The notes: generated by a model not told the origin, from the letters alone. A stretch of DNA of 64,000 nucleotides from Pogonophryne albipinna (GCA_028583405.1 CM053253.1:8610441-8674440), one strand, 5' to 3'; shown: positions 23,101-35,161, counted from the stretch's first letter. Program-made: numbers and translations.

Positions 23101-23843
23101 AATACATTTAAATATAAAATATTATAATACATGCATTAATATGCTGTTGCACACACCTTTTGACCTGCAATTTACAAAACCAATTCTTTCTGGGATCCTT
23201 TTTCCGCAGAGTAATAATTCTACAAGCTCAAATACCATGTTTTTTGGCCTAACATCCTGAGCCTTGTTGAACCCATGTCCACACTTTCAACAATGAATTT
23301 TATGGCGCAAGAAATAGTGTCTCTATTCAGAAACTGGGCCTTCAAACGAGCCGTCCGCCAGGAAATCTGTGATGTCACAACATATACATCAACCTATACA
23401 ATTATTTACAGTCCAAGTTGCAGCGTATGTGAATGACATTAGCTGACAGGAAGTAGACATTAACCCATGCTCTTACCTAACAATGCAATTCCATTAAAAC
23501 AAGTTAAAACCGAGCACATCAGACAGAGGGTGAATACAATTATTTGAGACGTTATTAAAGCATGTAATCATGTTCTAAGAAACCCAAACCTTGACGTTAT
23601 GGTTGTTACCTGTTCTGGTTTGCAGTGGCAGGGAAGCTCCACAGTGACTCCGGCCAGGTAGGCTGCGTTGATGAAGGTCAGGAAAGCAGGACAGGCTTTT
23701 CCAGCAAACACATCCTGCTTATCCTCCGGAGCCTCATAGCTCAACACCTCAGGACACAAGATGAGGAGGAGGGGGAGGAGGAGGATGGGAGAGGGGGATG
23801 GAGGAGGCATTTGGCTTCTCTGAGGATGAAAATGTTCTGACAA
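19880..23843 (-). CDS. fam187a: FAM187A-like Ig-domain membrane protein, complete five-exon gene
   Basis: Coding exons: 23843-23610, 22682-22405, 21938-21579, 20822-20584, 20106-19880. All introns are GT..AG and the phases agree (0, 2, 2, 1), giving one open frame. Starting at the inner Met (23810) gives 434 residues, close to the ~413 of human FAM187A. The Met at 23843 would add 11 residues before the signal peptide. Order: hydrophobic signal peptide (8-19); first Ig-like domain with CPAFLTFINAAYLAG, CHCKPEQ (61-67), VVWF (Trp73) and DSGIYIC (Cys134); a linker with CDRCGVPGEQ (195-204) and GLCY; second Ig domain with Cys305, Trp316 and DSGNYYC (358-364); one TM helix (about 406-422) and a short cytoplasmic tail. 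Sequons at Asn225 and Asn333. The family match is strong along the whole length. The molecular role of FAM187A is not established, so none is assigned. Confidence 0.93.
20584..20822 (-). CDS. fam187a: fam187a exon 4 (Ig 2 first half)
   Basis: Encodes VEVPVFYLSHPADRVLTLGC, PGAHPNMAVAWDQG and LVFTPAKTQDSG. It ends in phase 1 at TCAG|GTATAC. Read-through past the donor gives only a few residues before a stop, and the splice to exon 5 restores the expected YYCW strand. Confidence 0.92.
21579..21938 (-). CDS. fam187a: fam187a exon 3 (inter-domain linker)
   Basis: Encodes VFTSFRPWTVCDRCGVPGEQ, GLCYVHSLYLHVRYR and SCGSGAVPKAF, matching the FAM187A linker. Acceptor choice: TTTGTAG|ACTC at 21938 is the acceptor that keeps both the frame and phase 2 from exon 2. 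It brings in a basic KKKK stretch. A nearer AG at 21866 would be out of phase with exon 2. The donor AA|GTAAGT is strong. Confidence 0.88.
22031..22053. repeat. Short interstitial telomeric repeat (TTAGGG)n
   Basis: Nearly four units of TTAGGG lie in fam187a intron 2. This is a short interstitial array, not a chromosome end. Confidence 0.9.
22405..22682 (-). CDS. fam187a: fam187a exon 2 (Ig 1 body)
   Basis: The acceptor is a T-rich TGTGTTTCAG|ATC. The exon encodes VVWFFRKHLGGSK through FSIRLFSLLIFRAG and DSGIYICG, and ends in phase 2 at CCGAG|GTGAGG. This holds the core Trp and second Cys of the first Ig domain. Confidence 0.92.
23610..23843 (-). CDS. fam187a: fam187a exon 1 (signal peptide, start of Ig 1)
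   Basis: Encodes the signal peptide and CPAFLTFINAAYLAG..CHCKPEQ. It ends in phase 0 at CAG|GTAACA. The Met at 23810 is preferred because the hydrophobic core follows it directly. The 5' UTR and promoter were not identified. Confidence 0.9.
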
Positions 23844-24838
23844 GTTACGACCTATATAAAATACTCATGCACAAACCCTGAGAAACCTCCAGAGTTTTTG
23901 TTCTGTCCTATTTCACATAAGTAGAAATAAGTTGTTTTCAAAACAAAACAGCTTTGATGGAATCTAATCAGATCACCAAGGACCCGTCCCCTGTTGTCAA
24001 CGCAAACATCTTAAAGTTGAGAGCAGTCTTATTTCACAAACACAGCCCCAGTTTGCCAATTGCCAACACTTTTGTCTTTTGCCACATCATTCTAGTAAGT
24101 TATAACTAGAATAATTAAATGTCCTACTTTTTTCCGACCTGCCGTACAGAAGTATGTGGTTTTAAGGCCCTATGGATGGTCTGTTTGTCAGTCCACTAGT
24201 TTGGTATCTACAGCATCCTGCAGAGATATTTCAGATCAGAAAAGCAATAACATTCTTTGCCTTGAAAAAAAAGAAAAAAGAAGCCTCTGCACCAAGGTGG
24301 AGCGAACAGCTCATAGATAAGAGTTAATATGAGGTGAGCCTAAGACGTCCTGCACATTGCTGCAGGATGAAAGCTGCAGGAGGTTGTTACTGTGATATTA
24401 TAAGGTAGGAAAAAATGAGTGCAATGAAGCGGCTCCCTGCTGAGCTGCAGGTCCGTGTATCAGTGGGCCTCCAGCATAATGACTGAACACACTTCTGTAA
24501 AACTTCACCGCCTGGAGACACAAATAAGTACTGGTCTGTAAGCTGGCAGTCTCGGCTAAAGGCATGCATTGAAAGAGGATTTCACGGTGTGTGTGTGGGT
24601 GCGGGTGCGGTTAAATGTTGGGAACATTAGTTTCAGGAAACCGAGTGTGACAGGGCTGCAGGATGACTAACCGTGTGCTCAGAGGGGTAAACACTTCAGA
24701 TGGCCCCTTACAGTTTTCCGTTAACGAAATACAATTTGGTATAGTTCCAAGGGTATTATGAAGACGGAGTTGGACCCTGGATGTTCAATTTTTTTTTCAG
24801 AGACATGTATGTTTCATTTTGTAACCAATACAACAATA
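23844..24838. other. 5' flank of fam187a, no gene recognised
   Basis: Should contain the fam187a 5' UTR and promoter. No TATA box, CpG island or other clear core-promoter sign was identified. Confidence 0.35.
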
Positions 24839-24846
24839 GTCCTTAA

Positions 24847-25195
24847 CAGGGGCGGATTTAGGATTGTAGGAAATCCGGGGCTAAGTCCAACATTTTGAAG
24901 TTGTTGAGCGGGGGGTGCTAGTGAAGCTCATGAACTGTGAACTTGCCGGAGCCTCGCAGTGGGGCTACTGCTGACTCTTCACGCTAACGAACGATCACTT
25001 CTTCTTCAGGGCAGGGAAGGCTACGCAGTACGCAGGCTACTGTCCCGCAGCGGCTGCCTCTCTGTTGGACTCCGGTACTGCACATTACTCATGAGACGTT
25101 TTAAAACAAATAATTGCTTTAAGTGAAACATCCGGGAATTTTCAGAAAACATCCGGGGCTTGAGCCCAAGTAGCCAGCCCCTAGCACCGCCACTG
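24847..25195. mobile_element. Non-autonomous hAT element (349 bp)
   Basis: The ends CAGGGGCGGATTTAGG and (inverse) CACCGCCACTG have related CAGNGGCGG termini. The perfect 8-bp duplication GTCCTTAA flanks it (24839-24846, 25196-25203). It contains two ATCCGGG / CATCCGGGGCTTGAG blocks. No transposase is present. Confidence 0.88.
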
Positions 25196-25380
25196 GTCCT
25201 TAAAATGAGACTCGGTGGTTCAGACATTGGATTATAGTAATTATAAAAAGAGGCAAAAAGATATCCTTCATAGCAGGTAATTTTAAAACTATTCCTTACA
25301 AATAAATAAAGATGAACATTTAGGTAAAACATACTCATTTTCTATTTCATTGACACATTTAAGGAATGTAAGGTTGATAC

Positions 25381-26657
25381 CAGTTGCGAGCTGTGACTTT
25401 TATACCTAGGCCGTCTGACCCCCCCTTCCCTCGAAAAAACAAAAGAAGAGTTATTACGTCACAGCGTATACTTCAACGGAATATCAAAACAACGGCCCGG
25501 GGTGCAAAACGCATCAATGACAGCGACCCTCTACTACACAAAACAACACCTGTAAATAACCCAATTTGTGTTCTTTGAAATTGAAAAGAATATTGCATTG
25601 TGTTTGTTACTTTCATTGCAGTTGTATATATGTCTTAAGTGTTAAACCGTACACCCCAGCACGTGCACTCCGCTCTGCATCAACCAAACGGCTCGCTGCA
25701 CCCTCGCTGCCAAGGGGACCCAAGTTCCCATCAGCAAAAACATGTGGGTTTGCTATCCTGGCTCCAAAATGGTGGAATGAGCTCCCCATTGACATCAGGA
25801 CAGCAGATAGCTTACACACCTTCCGGCGCAGACTGAAAACTCATCTCTTTCGACTCCACTTCGAGCAATAGAACTATTAACAAAGCACTTATATACTAAT
25901 AAAGGACTGGCTTACCTAAAGCCAGTTGAGTAGCACTTGAAATGTTTTAGCTCTATGAAACCTGATGTACTTATATGATTCTGTTTTCTTCAAGTTTGTA
26001 TTTTGTTGGTCGAACGCACTTACTGTAAGTCGCTTTGGATAAAAGCGTCAGCTAAATGCAATGTAATGTAATGTGTAATTTGGCTTGGTTTCCTATTTTG
26101 TATGGACATGCTTTTATTTTGAAGGAGAGTTTACGCTGTTGACAGGAAGTTGTTGTTGCTATGGAAATCTTGACCCGTTGTTATAACACATGCATAAACT
26201 TCCCAGCGGAAGGAACTTGTCATAAAGTCTGCGATAATGAAGCCCACCCATTTAGAGGGAAGATATGATTGGTCAATTGTACTGTCATTTGACATTACTC
26301 TCTCATTGAGTTACTATGGTGGGCCCTCTGTGAATTCATAGCTGGACCACCAATCAGCTCCTGTCTTCACAGTAACTCGCAGAGACGAGCTTCTTTAATT
26401 TAACCCTTCACATTCCAACAGAAACTGAATAGGCAGATTTGAAGGATTTATTTCTTTGGAAATGTTATTTTAATTACAATTAAATCAAGTTATTTTGTTG
26501 AAACTAATGAAAAATATAACTAATATACTATAACTTGTATTTAAATATTTAAACATTTTTTTTTTTTTATATTATTTTGTTGAATATCTTAGCCCCTCAG
26601 AGAGGGCCTAGAGGGCCCTAGAGGCCCCTCTCTGAGGGCCCTGACGGCTCGCCACTG
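25381..26657. mobile_element. Non-autonomous hAT element (1.28 kb) with nested L2
   Basis: The ends CAGTTGCGAGCTGTGA and (inverse) GACGGCTCGCCACTG are imperfect TIRs. The perfect 8-bp duplication GTTGATAC lies at 25373-25380 and 26658-26665. A subterminal near-palindrome made of CCCTCAGAGAGGG / CCCTCTCTGAGGG lies at 26594-26637. About 430 bp of its interior is a later L2 LINE insertion. No transposase is recognised. Confidence 0.88.
25640..26080 (+). mobile_element. L2-type LINE 3' fragment, nested copy
   Basis: Encodes the last residues of ORF2 (YTPARALRSASTKRLA, PKWWNELPIDIRTADSLHTF, RRRLKTHLFRLHF, stop at about 25870). The 3' UTR follows and ends GTCGCTTTGGATAAAAGCG and an ATGTA-repeat tail. 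It is truncated at the 5' end and lies inside the hAT element 25381-26657, so it inserted after it. It is about 95% identical by eye to the inverted copy at 28281-28697. Confidence 0.88.
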
Positions 26658-26665
26658 GTTGATAC

Positions 26666-28280
26666 GTACAGAAGTCTTTGAGTAACATTATTAAATAAAA
26701 TGTCCACAACTGAGGAAATTAAACACATCATATTTATGTAATGTCATATTTTGGAAAAACTGCTCTATCCTTAAAACTCCTCTGATTTTTTTATATTCTA
26801 AATGCCAGGAAGTAAACACAGTTATTCCAAATGTTACATCAACTGTTTTTCTGATGAAAAGGAAACATTTGTTTCTTCTGATCCTGCAACAGATTGATCA
26901 GAAAAGCTTCTTCTTGTTGCTTTACATTGTGAATGATTAAAGCAATGGATTTAAGTCCGAGACATGTTCGCGTTTGCAATCACAAACCTGCTTTGAAGGA
27001 TTCAGGAAAACAATTTTCTTTAAACTTTTTACATGTTAAGACACATACGTTATTGTGATCGCTGAGGAAATGTACCTGCGCAGAATCCCAAGTGGGGGCC
27101 GATGCAATAACAACGTTCTTTTCATCTCTAAAATGCTTCAAAGAATCACATCCCAGGCTAAATTTTCTAAAGCCTGAAAATGTAGCCAACATTAGGTGCA
27201 GAGTTTTCTCTCAGGCCCCTCGAATGATTGGATTACATTAATATTCATGTTATTGAGTTGGTAAATCAAAAATAAAAACAAATAAGTGTTGATTGTTATG
27301 TGTTGCCAATGTACTGCAGACGGACAATTGCTTTTAGCTATGATCTGGCATATAGCATATTTTTTTCTTTGGGATTAATGTATTTTTATGCATGGTCCTT
27401 GCTCAATCAAGACATATTACTGCCTTTATCCCACCTCAAAACGTCACTGTGTTAGGGGGCTTGCTTGCAAAGACAAATGATGTTGTTCATCTTGGTAGGA
27501 CAGTCTTGTGAGGACCATAATTGCTGTAATGCAACCCCTAAAACCACCAAGTTAGGATGGAACAAAATGTTCCTACTTTAAAAAGAAACCTCAAACTAAA
27601 ATAGCCCTCTCAAAGACAGGACGAGCACTCATACACTTGTGCAATAACACACCTTTTGTGGAATATAAATAAGAGGTTATTTATTTCAGCTCTCCTTCTC
27701 CACCTTCATTTTCACTTCAGTCCATTCTATTTATTCTTCTTGTCCATTAGCTGTAATCTTAATCCAAACATCATTTACTAACCCATTCTGCTGCGCCATA
27801 ACACCATCTGTATCTCATCAGTCTCCATTTTATCCTTTTACTCCTCTTGTCCAATCTCAGTAGCCACACCCCAATCCCAGAACTCAGCCCTTCTGCCTTT
27901 TCCCCTTGAACATTCATCTATATTTGATCCTTAACAGCACATCCAATCCCTCAATTTAGCTTTGGGTTTTTTCCAAACAACCTTTTCTTCATCGTTTTCA
28001 TCATCTGTCCTTACATTCTTCTTCCCCTCCTCCACCACTTCAACTTATCGACTCCATCTAATAGCATCCATTCTGCGGCTGGACATTGAATACCGCCTAC
28101 TGCTCTAATGTTTGTCCCACTGTTATTATCACCCCTCCTCCTCCTCCCACAAAGGTCCATTAAATGCCTGGGAACACCAAACATGTCAATATGCCAAATA
28201 TTTCGGCCTCTTCCGCAAATAATGGGAAACTATTATTTTATGTAATAACTAGCAATTTTAAAATGTGCAATTTTTCATCA
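26666..28280. other. No recognised gene; pyrimidine-rich tract
   Basis: No coding exon was supported. From about 27690 to 28150 the plus strand is strongly C/T-rich (many TCC, CTT, TTC words) without a simple repeat unit. Confidence 0.4.
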
Positions 28281-28697
28281 TTACATTACATTGCATTTAG
28301 CTGACGCTTTTATCCAAAGCGACTTACAATAAGTGCATTCGACCAAGAAGACACAACCTTGAAGAAAACAGAATCAGTACATCAGGCTTCATAGAGCAAA
28401 AACATTTCAAGTGCTACTCAACTGGCTTTAGATAAGCCAGTCCTTTATTAGTATATAAGTGCTTTGTTAGTAATTCTATCGCTCGAAGTGGAGTCGAAAG
28501 AGATGAGTTTTCAGTCTGCGCCGGAAGGTGTGTAAGCTTTCTGCTGTCCTGATGTCAATGGGGAGCTCATTCCACCATTTTGGAGCCAGGATAGCAAACC
28601 CACGTGTTTTTGCTGATGGGAACTTGGGTCCCCCTCGCAGCGAGGGTGCAGCGAGCTGTTTGGCTGATGCAGAGCGTAGTGCACGTGCTGGGGTGTA
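28281..28697 (-). mobile_element. L2-type LINE 3' fragment, inverted second copy
   Basis: Minus strand, with the same end of ORF2 and 3' UTR as 25640-26080, including the GCTTTGGATAAAAGCGTCAG tail and the TTACAT-repeat (minus ATGTA) terminus at 28281. The 5' truncation falls at almost the same place in the element (ACACCCCAGCACGTGC) and is bounded by a hairpin. Confidence 0.88.
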
Positions 28698-28725
28698 GAT
28701 GCCCTACATCAAGTAGGGCATCTAC
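28695..28725. repeat. Perfect 13-bp inverted repeat, 5-nt loop
   Basis: GTAGATGCCCTAC (28695-28707) and GTAGGGCATCTAC (28713-28725) form a perfect stem around ATCAA. It sits exactly on the 5' breakpoint of the L2 fragment. Confidence 0.93.
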
Positions 28726-31190
28726 ATGTCTGTCCAACACTTTGGTCCAAAGAGAGAAAGTTCAAGAACCAAAGGCCGACATTGACATTAAATTCAGTGT
28801 ATATTTTCATGGTTCCCAGAGGATTCATTATAATGCTTTGGGTCATCTAAACATGGTTGTGACAGGGGGTGCATATTAAATAGACTGATTGGGGCACAAT
28901 TACATAATTGATTTTTTTAGTCACTGTTTACTGTTGTGGTATTTTTTAAATACACATACTAAAATTAATCACGTCTTATAACTTCTTTCCAACTGTTGTG
29001 GCAGATTAATTAACCCCCTTTCATCAGGGGGGTCTGTGGGACATTTCATACCTTACAGCCATGTTCACAATATAACACAGATGTTTTTTGTCCCCGATGT
29101 TCAGGTAACCTTACCAAGCAATCATAAAAAGAGCAAGAAGAGATGCATTCAGTACAAAACCCGGGTCTATAGCTACAGTGCTTAGGATAAGAAGTAGCCT
29201 ACCTTTATACATCCACCATAGGGGAATTACAATTTGACGCAGCACCACAAGGGAAATAAGTTATCAAAGAAACATTTCCATAAATACCTATACATCCAAA
29301 ACAGTATCTAAAGTGTAGTCCTGGTGTAAAAAGGAATTGTTAGCTACAGACAACCGGGGGCGAATAGCATCTGCAATATCTTAATTATACAAAAAATGTG
29401 TTAATTTTCATATCATTCATTTTAATGCTTATAAATAAACAGATCATCACCAGAGTCTTGTACTTGGTTATTTTGCTGTATGCAAACAGACAGACCTCGC
29501 ACCTTACATTCTTGTCTTTGCTTCCATTCAAATCATTGCTGTATGGACCAATTACTTGAAAAGTCTTTGTGTAGGGGATTGGTAGCTCAGATTTCCCAAT
29601 CCCTCGCTTCTCTTCATACATAAACCACTGAGGGATAGAACACATGTTTGAAAGCTGCCACAGGTGGGCTTATGTAGGGAGAAGAACAAGAATTGAAAAT
29701 CACCCATCTGTCATTTCGTGTCCCTGGTTATTTGAATCTTCTCAGCTCTCCTGATTGCAAACCAATAACAATCATCTTATGTGGCCTTGCATTAGACTTG
29801 TTTCTTTTTGTACATTGTATTCATGAGAGAGTCTGTGAGTGTGCTGTTTGTGCAGGGCTTGATACGATTTTGGCGCGGTCTGCCAGACACAATTTATCGA
29901 TCTGTCCTCTCTCTGCTGTTTATTTATTTTCAGCCATTCTTTAACATTCGATGAACAGAGCCTGGAGACAAAGCCGGAGCTCAAACAGAAGGCATTAGAC
30001 GAAATCAGTACATTTGCATTAACCTTATAGTTAATCTCCGGCCTCTTTAATGGAGAACTTTGTTTGCTACATTTAAATTCTGCTGTTGTTTATGGAAGGG
30101 CATCTGATCTGTCTGCAACAAACTAGAATTGTAAAGATCAATACACCGTCCTTCTAGCAGGGTGTGTCCAGAGATACCCAGACTGAGCAATATTACATGT
30201 TTTTCCACAGTCAGGCCTACACTATCACTTGGTATAATGTTCTGTTGACAGTTTTTCTTCTGTAAGTCTAAAAAATACAACTATTACCACATTGTAAACC
30301 TTATTCCTACAAACACAATGATGCATCAATGTTTTGTTAGTATTGAGTAGCCCAACAAATTGAGGTCGAACACCAATTATGAAGAGTTTACTTCCTTGTG
30401 ATCAAAGTCAGTCAAGTCAATTTGATACATATATCCAAAAATCACACAATAACATCCTCCCTCAGTCACCAGAATGGCAACTGAAGACCTTCACTTATTT
30501 CAACATGTCATTCACTTTCCCAATTGCTCGACTTTGTGCACACAGGCCTCCACTTGAGCTGTTGGCAGCCGAGCTGCTTCGATCAAAGGCCGACGAAGAG
30601 GAGCTGTTGGAGGAGGAGGAGGAGGAGGTGTTACTCATTCTCCGCACTTAACATTTCCCAGCTCGCACTGTGGAGCCTGCTCCTCCAGGGATTTCATTTT
30701 CACAGCCGGCACTTCCTCAGGACAGTGAGGATTCATGTTCAGGTGATCGTGACACTTTAGATGGACTGCCGTTAAATGTTCTGTGGATATTAATGATACC
30801 CCTGATCCAATATCCTAAGGTTTTTTTTTTCAGTGCAACCATCAGACGAATGCTTCTGCTTGTACACAAGACATATCCAAATGGAATAAGAACTGTTTGA
30901 TTTCAAGAGGGGACACTTTTGTATTTAGAACAAAATAACTGTTTAAGGTGTAATGTGACTTTCTAAACCTTATTTGTTTTCAATCTAGTGGCAGAGAATA
31001 CAATTAGTTTGCACTGATCATTACACCTAAGACTTAAATGTACATATTCATTAAGTCTTCATTTAGTTCAGATTCACAACATTTTATAAATGGAAAAACG
31101 TAACAAATGCATATCTTACGTACCTTTACTGCCACCAGTTCTCAATCCAACCAAACATAAATGAGACATTTGGGAGCCAAGCAAATAATT

Positions 31191-31230
<40 letters not shown>

Positions 31231-32099
31231 AGTTTGTTTGATGGCTACAGATTCTTCAATCGATTAATAGATGTTTCTTTCTCCCTTTGAATTCACCCCG
31301 TAAACTGCGTTTAAAGGCATTCTGTATTTGAAGAGCACTAATGGAAATGGGCTCTGGTTACAAATGATAGAACACTGGTTATAGTGGGAAGCTCCCCGAC
31401 CGAGTGAGCAGCAGGGGACAAGAACATTTCTCAGCTAAATACAAAAATTCAGTACTGCTTATCTGTATTCTACCTGCAGACCAGAGCAAGCTGTTATGGT
31501 TTAATCATAAAACTCAAATACAAATTCCACTGCGGCTGCTACACTGTTAATAGAGGATGGATGCATGTTGTGGAATATCATGTGCTGGCTGTAGCTTTGC
31601 AGAGGATGAAAGCCTCGATATTAAGTTAATGCTAGATTCTGCACAGTTAGGTTCCAGGAGTCTGGAATGGTACAACCTAATAGAAAAACAGTAATGGGAA
31701 TAATGTCTCGTTGTCTTTATCTCCAAAATGCTTGAAAGCTTCTTTTTATTTTGGGTTTGTGGACATGTTTCATAAATCCAAGGTTGTTCCCTTCACAAAA
31801 AGAGAAACATCCATAATGTATGTGGTTTTAAATGTCTGTATGTGTTGTTTAAACCAAGTGCTTCGTCTCCTAGAAGTTTTGCGGCATCATATATCTATTA
31901 AACTCCACTGTATAAATTACCTCATCTTCCTCAACCTCCAGATTGTTTCTTTCTTTATGTTGCACACTTTGAATCGATCAATATGACTGTATATTCTTTG
32001 TAATCTGCATTGACAATATCTCTATAACACTGGCAATCAACTTTCTACACATGTCATGGGGAGTACTGTAAGTGGCTTTTGATAAACTTAAACAGTTAA
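28726..32099. other. No recognised gene; one CA microsatellite
   Basis: No exon or bounded element was supported. A (CA)19 run is at 31192-31229. A glutamate-rich ORF at 30379-30651 arises from a short GAG/GAA run and is not considered a gene. Confidence 0.4.
31192..31229. repeat. (AC)n microsatellite
   Basis: Uninterrupted AC dinucleotides, 38 bases. Confidence 0.97.
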
Positions 32100-33301
32100 T
32101 GTTCTCTGACAAGTGACAAGCTGCAGGCTATGAGGGTAAACTCGTCTACTACCTCACGGACAGACCACAGTACGTCCGGCTGGGCAGTGTGCTGTCTGAT
32201 GTGGTGGTTGGTAGTATTGGAGCCCCACAGGGGACTGTGCTGTGTCCTTTCCTGTTCACCTTATACACCTCTGACTTTCAATACAACTCAGAGTCATGCC
32301 ACCTGCAGAAGTTTTCGGATGACTCTGCTGTGGTAGGGTGTATAAGGGATGGACGGGAGGAGGAGTACAGAGTGCTGGTGGGTGATTTTGTAGAGTGGAC
32401 TGGAGGAAATCATCTGCTTTTGAATGTGGCCAAGACCAGAGAGATGGTTATTGATTTCAGGAGGAAGAGGACGTCTCCTCAGCCCCTGTGCATTCTAGGA
32501 GAGGATGTGGCTGTTGTGGAGGGCTACAAGTACCTGGGAGTGCACTTAGACAATGGGCTGAACTGGAGGATCAACACTGACGCTGTGTACAAGAAGGGGA
32601 TGAGCAGAAAGCTTTTTTCTGAGGAAGCTGAGATCCTTCCACGTGTGCAGCAAGGAGGTGGAGATCTTCTACCAGTCTGTTGTGGCCAGTGCACTCTTCT
32701 TTGTTGCGGTCTGCTGGGGGGGGGGGGGGCAGCATAAGAGCCGGTGACACCAGCAGGATCAATAAACTGATCAGGAAAGCTGGGTCTGTCATCGGCATCA
32801 AGCTGGACCCCTTTGAAGCTGTGGTGGAGAGGAGGACACTGGACAGGCTGTTGTCCATCATGGATAACCCCACCCATCCTCTCCACCTGCAGCTGGACAG
32901 TCAACGGAGCTCCTTCTCCAACAGACTGCTGCAGCTCCGCTGTGACAAGGACTGATACAGGAACACATTCCTGCCCACTGCAATAACTCTGTACAATAAA
33001 TCACCTCTGGCTGGAAGAGAACTCTCTGCTCCATAGTTTCTCTTGGAATAAAACCACGTTGTACATTTTACTCATACATCATCTGTTCAATATTCCATAT
33101 TCCATGTCATATATTTTGAATATATATATATTTTTTTTCTATTTCAACATGTATATTTTCTATTTTCTTTTTCTTTCTATTCTTCTTGTTTATTTTGTAG
33201 TTTTGTTTTATTGTAAAATGCCTTGTCTTTTATGCTGCTGTAACAAAAACAATTTCCCAAATTGGGATCAATAAAGTACCATCTTATCTTATCTTATCTT
33301 C
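32100..33301 (+). mobile_element. LINE fragment (Rex-like), RT C-terminal half and 3' UTR
   Basis: The plus strand encodes RT motif B (GAPQGTVLCPFLFTLYTSDF), a SDDSAVVG version of motif C, KYLGVHLDNGLNW, and in a second frame the C-terminal region INKLIRKAGSVIGI and RRTLDRLLSIMDNPTHPLH to about 32955. The frame is broken around a run of about 12 G at 32716. The 3' UTR ends in a CAATAAAGTACC signal and an (ATCTT)n tail at 33281-33301. It is truncated at the 5' end, inside the RT palm. The clade is tentative (Rex1/CR1-like). Confidence 0.85.
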
Positions 33302-35100
33302 TCAACCTGGATGACGATCACATAATATCTTATGTGGCTCCGGTTAGACTGTTCAGCAAACAAATGAATAGGAAATTGGAATATGTATTGATTAAATCAG
33401 GCTTATTTGTAAACTCAAAAGCTATTCCTACTAACCTGGAGGCGTGGACGTTGAAAGCAAGGCCATGGCTACCCGGGTAGAACAAACATATCATATTGTT
33501 TTTTATTATGGAAGAGTACGATCCAGTGTTTTTGAAAGAGTACTGATTTTAAATGTTTGTTGAAATAAATGATGATGCCTTCTATTTATTGCTGGATCAG
33601 ACCATATCTTGCCGGCACACCCACAACCCACTCCTGAAAACACAATAACAACTAATAAATTAAGGAAAATGGAAAACACACATTCATTTCTGGCTGGTAC
33701 TTGTGTTTAATGAAGTGCCTCTAAAAGCCAAATTGCTTGTTTTGCTTGTTATTCCTATAAAAAGGCCATGTTTTTATTAATGTTTTTAAAAAATGTAAGC
33801 AAACAGATGCTGCTGGAGATAGAAGGGCTGTGTGCGCTAATGCAATACTTAAAAATAAAAAGAGGGACTTTACTCCCATCAGCCTGTGATTAAAAAACAG
33901 AGAACAGCTTTTAACTGTACTTCTACTATTAACTATTAACATAACAGGGTCAAATAAGATCATTTAGAATCAATATTATCTGTATGGTTCAACAAGGCAG
34001 GAATATTCACCTTTATGCTTTATTTAATTATAATAGTGGAACCGGACAGCTTTACACTTTCAGTCTGAATCCTACTTTGGCAAAATGTTAATTTGTCCAA
34101 CTCGATGTTGATCGAACCAACATAAGCAGAATTCTTAAAGACTCTTTTTGTACTTTGAGAAAGGGGACGCATATGAAACTCTCCCAATGGAAAAATACCC
34201 TGTGCAAAGACTGAAGGGATGTTTACTGGGTTTGCGTGAGGATAAAAGGTTGTGAGGTGTGCAGAGATTCATCCTCAATCGTTTAATATTGCTTAACTCG
34301 GCCTGAACTTTGGTCCTAGCAAGGTTTCTAAAGGCAGCCGAAACTCCTAAGGCATGTCCTAGGTTTACCCGAGTGTCTCCTTCCCGGTTGAAATTTCTGG
34401 AATTCCTCCACAGAACCAACTAAAATGGTTCCTTTCGACACAATGTTTCTCTCTTCCAGCGATGAAGTCGGGGGGAAAAGCCAGCAGTCACAGAGAGTGG
34501 AGAAACGTGATAAGCATTAGAAGAGGTGGATAATGTTGCACAGCCTGAAACCACATCAGAGTTGAAAATGCATGTATACATAAAAGATGACAGAAATGCA
34601 AATCAAACCAAAAGAAAACAAATCCTGTGTATTTTTTCTCCCCCCTCACACCCTTGCCAGTTTATTAAAAGTGGCCAAAAGACAGAAATATGTATTGATT
34701 TTGATCCATTGTTCTGGTCATTTCATTAAAACTCCCCCTATACAGATGAAAACATGCAGGCAGGAAGTTAGCCTGTTGGGTTAATACATTACGGTTTACT
34801 AAACGTTGCTCTATTTATATTTTTAGGACCGGTTAGCCACTTTTAGCAGGGATTGATTTTGGGGACTGGGTCTGTTATTAATGGTACACTTCTTGAATGT
34901 ACAGGTACTACATGGATGCAGTTCTCCCATATAGGGAACACGAGACCACTTAAAGTTAATGATTGTAAGTATGGCCTTCAGACCCACAAATTCACCCTCC
35001 TACCAAACATATAAAGGAGATTTTGGAGCCAAGAAAAAAAAGAACTCCACCAGCTAACTGGAAGAAATCCAAGTGGGAGGCAGAGCAATTGCACTGTTAG

Positions 35101-35103
<3 letters not shown>

Positions 35104-35158
<55 letters not shown>
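35104..35158. repeat. (CA)n microsatellite
   Basis: Uninterrupted CA dinucleotides, about 55 bases. Confidence 0.97.

Positions 35159-35161
<3 letters not shown>

Noticed and set aside
30379..30651. Glutamate-rich ORF
   Set aside because: Arises from a short GAG/GAA run. No splice sites or conserved domain are visible.
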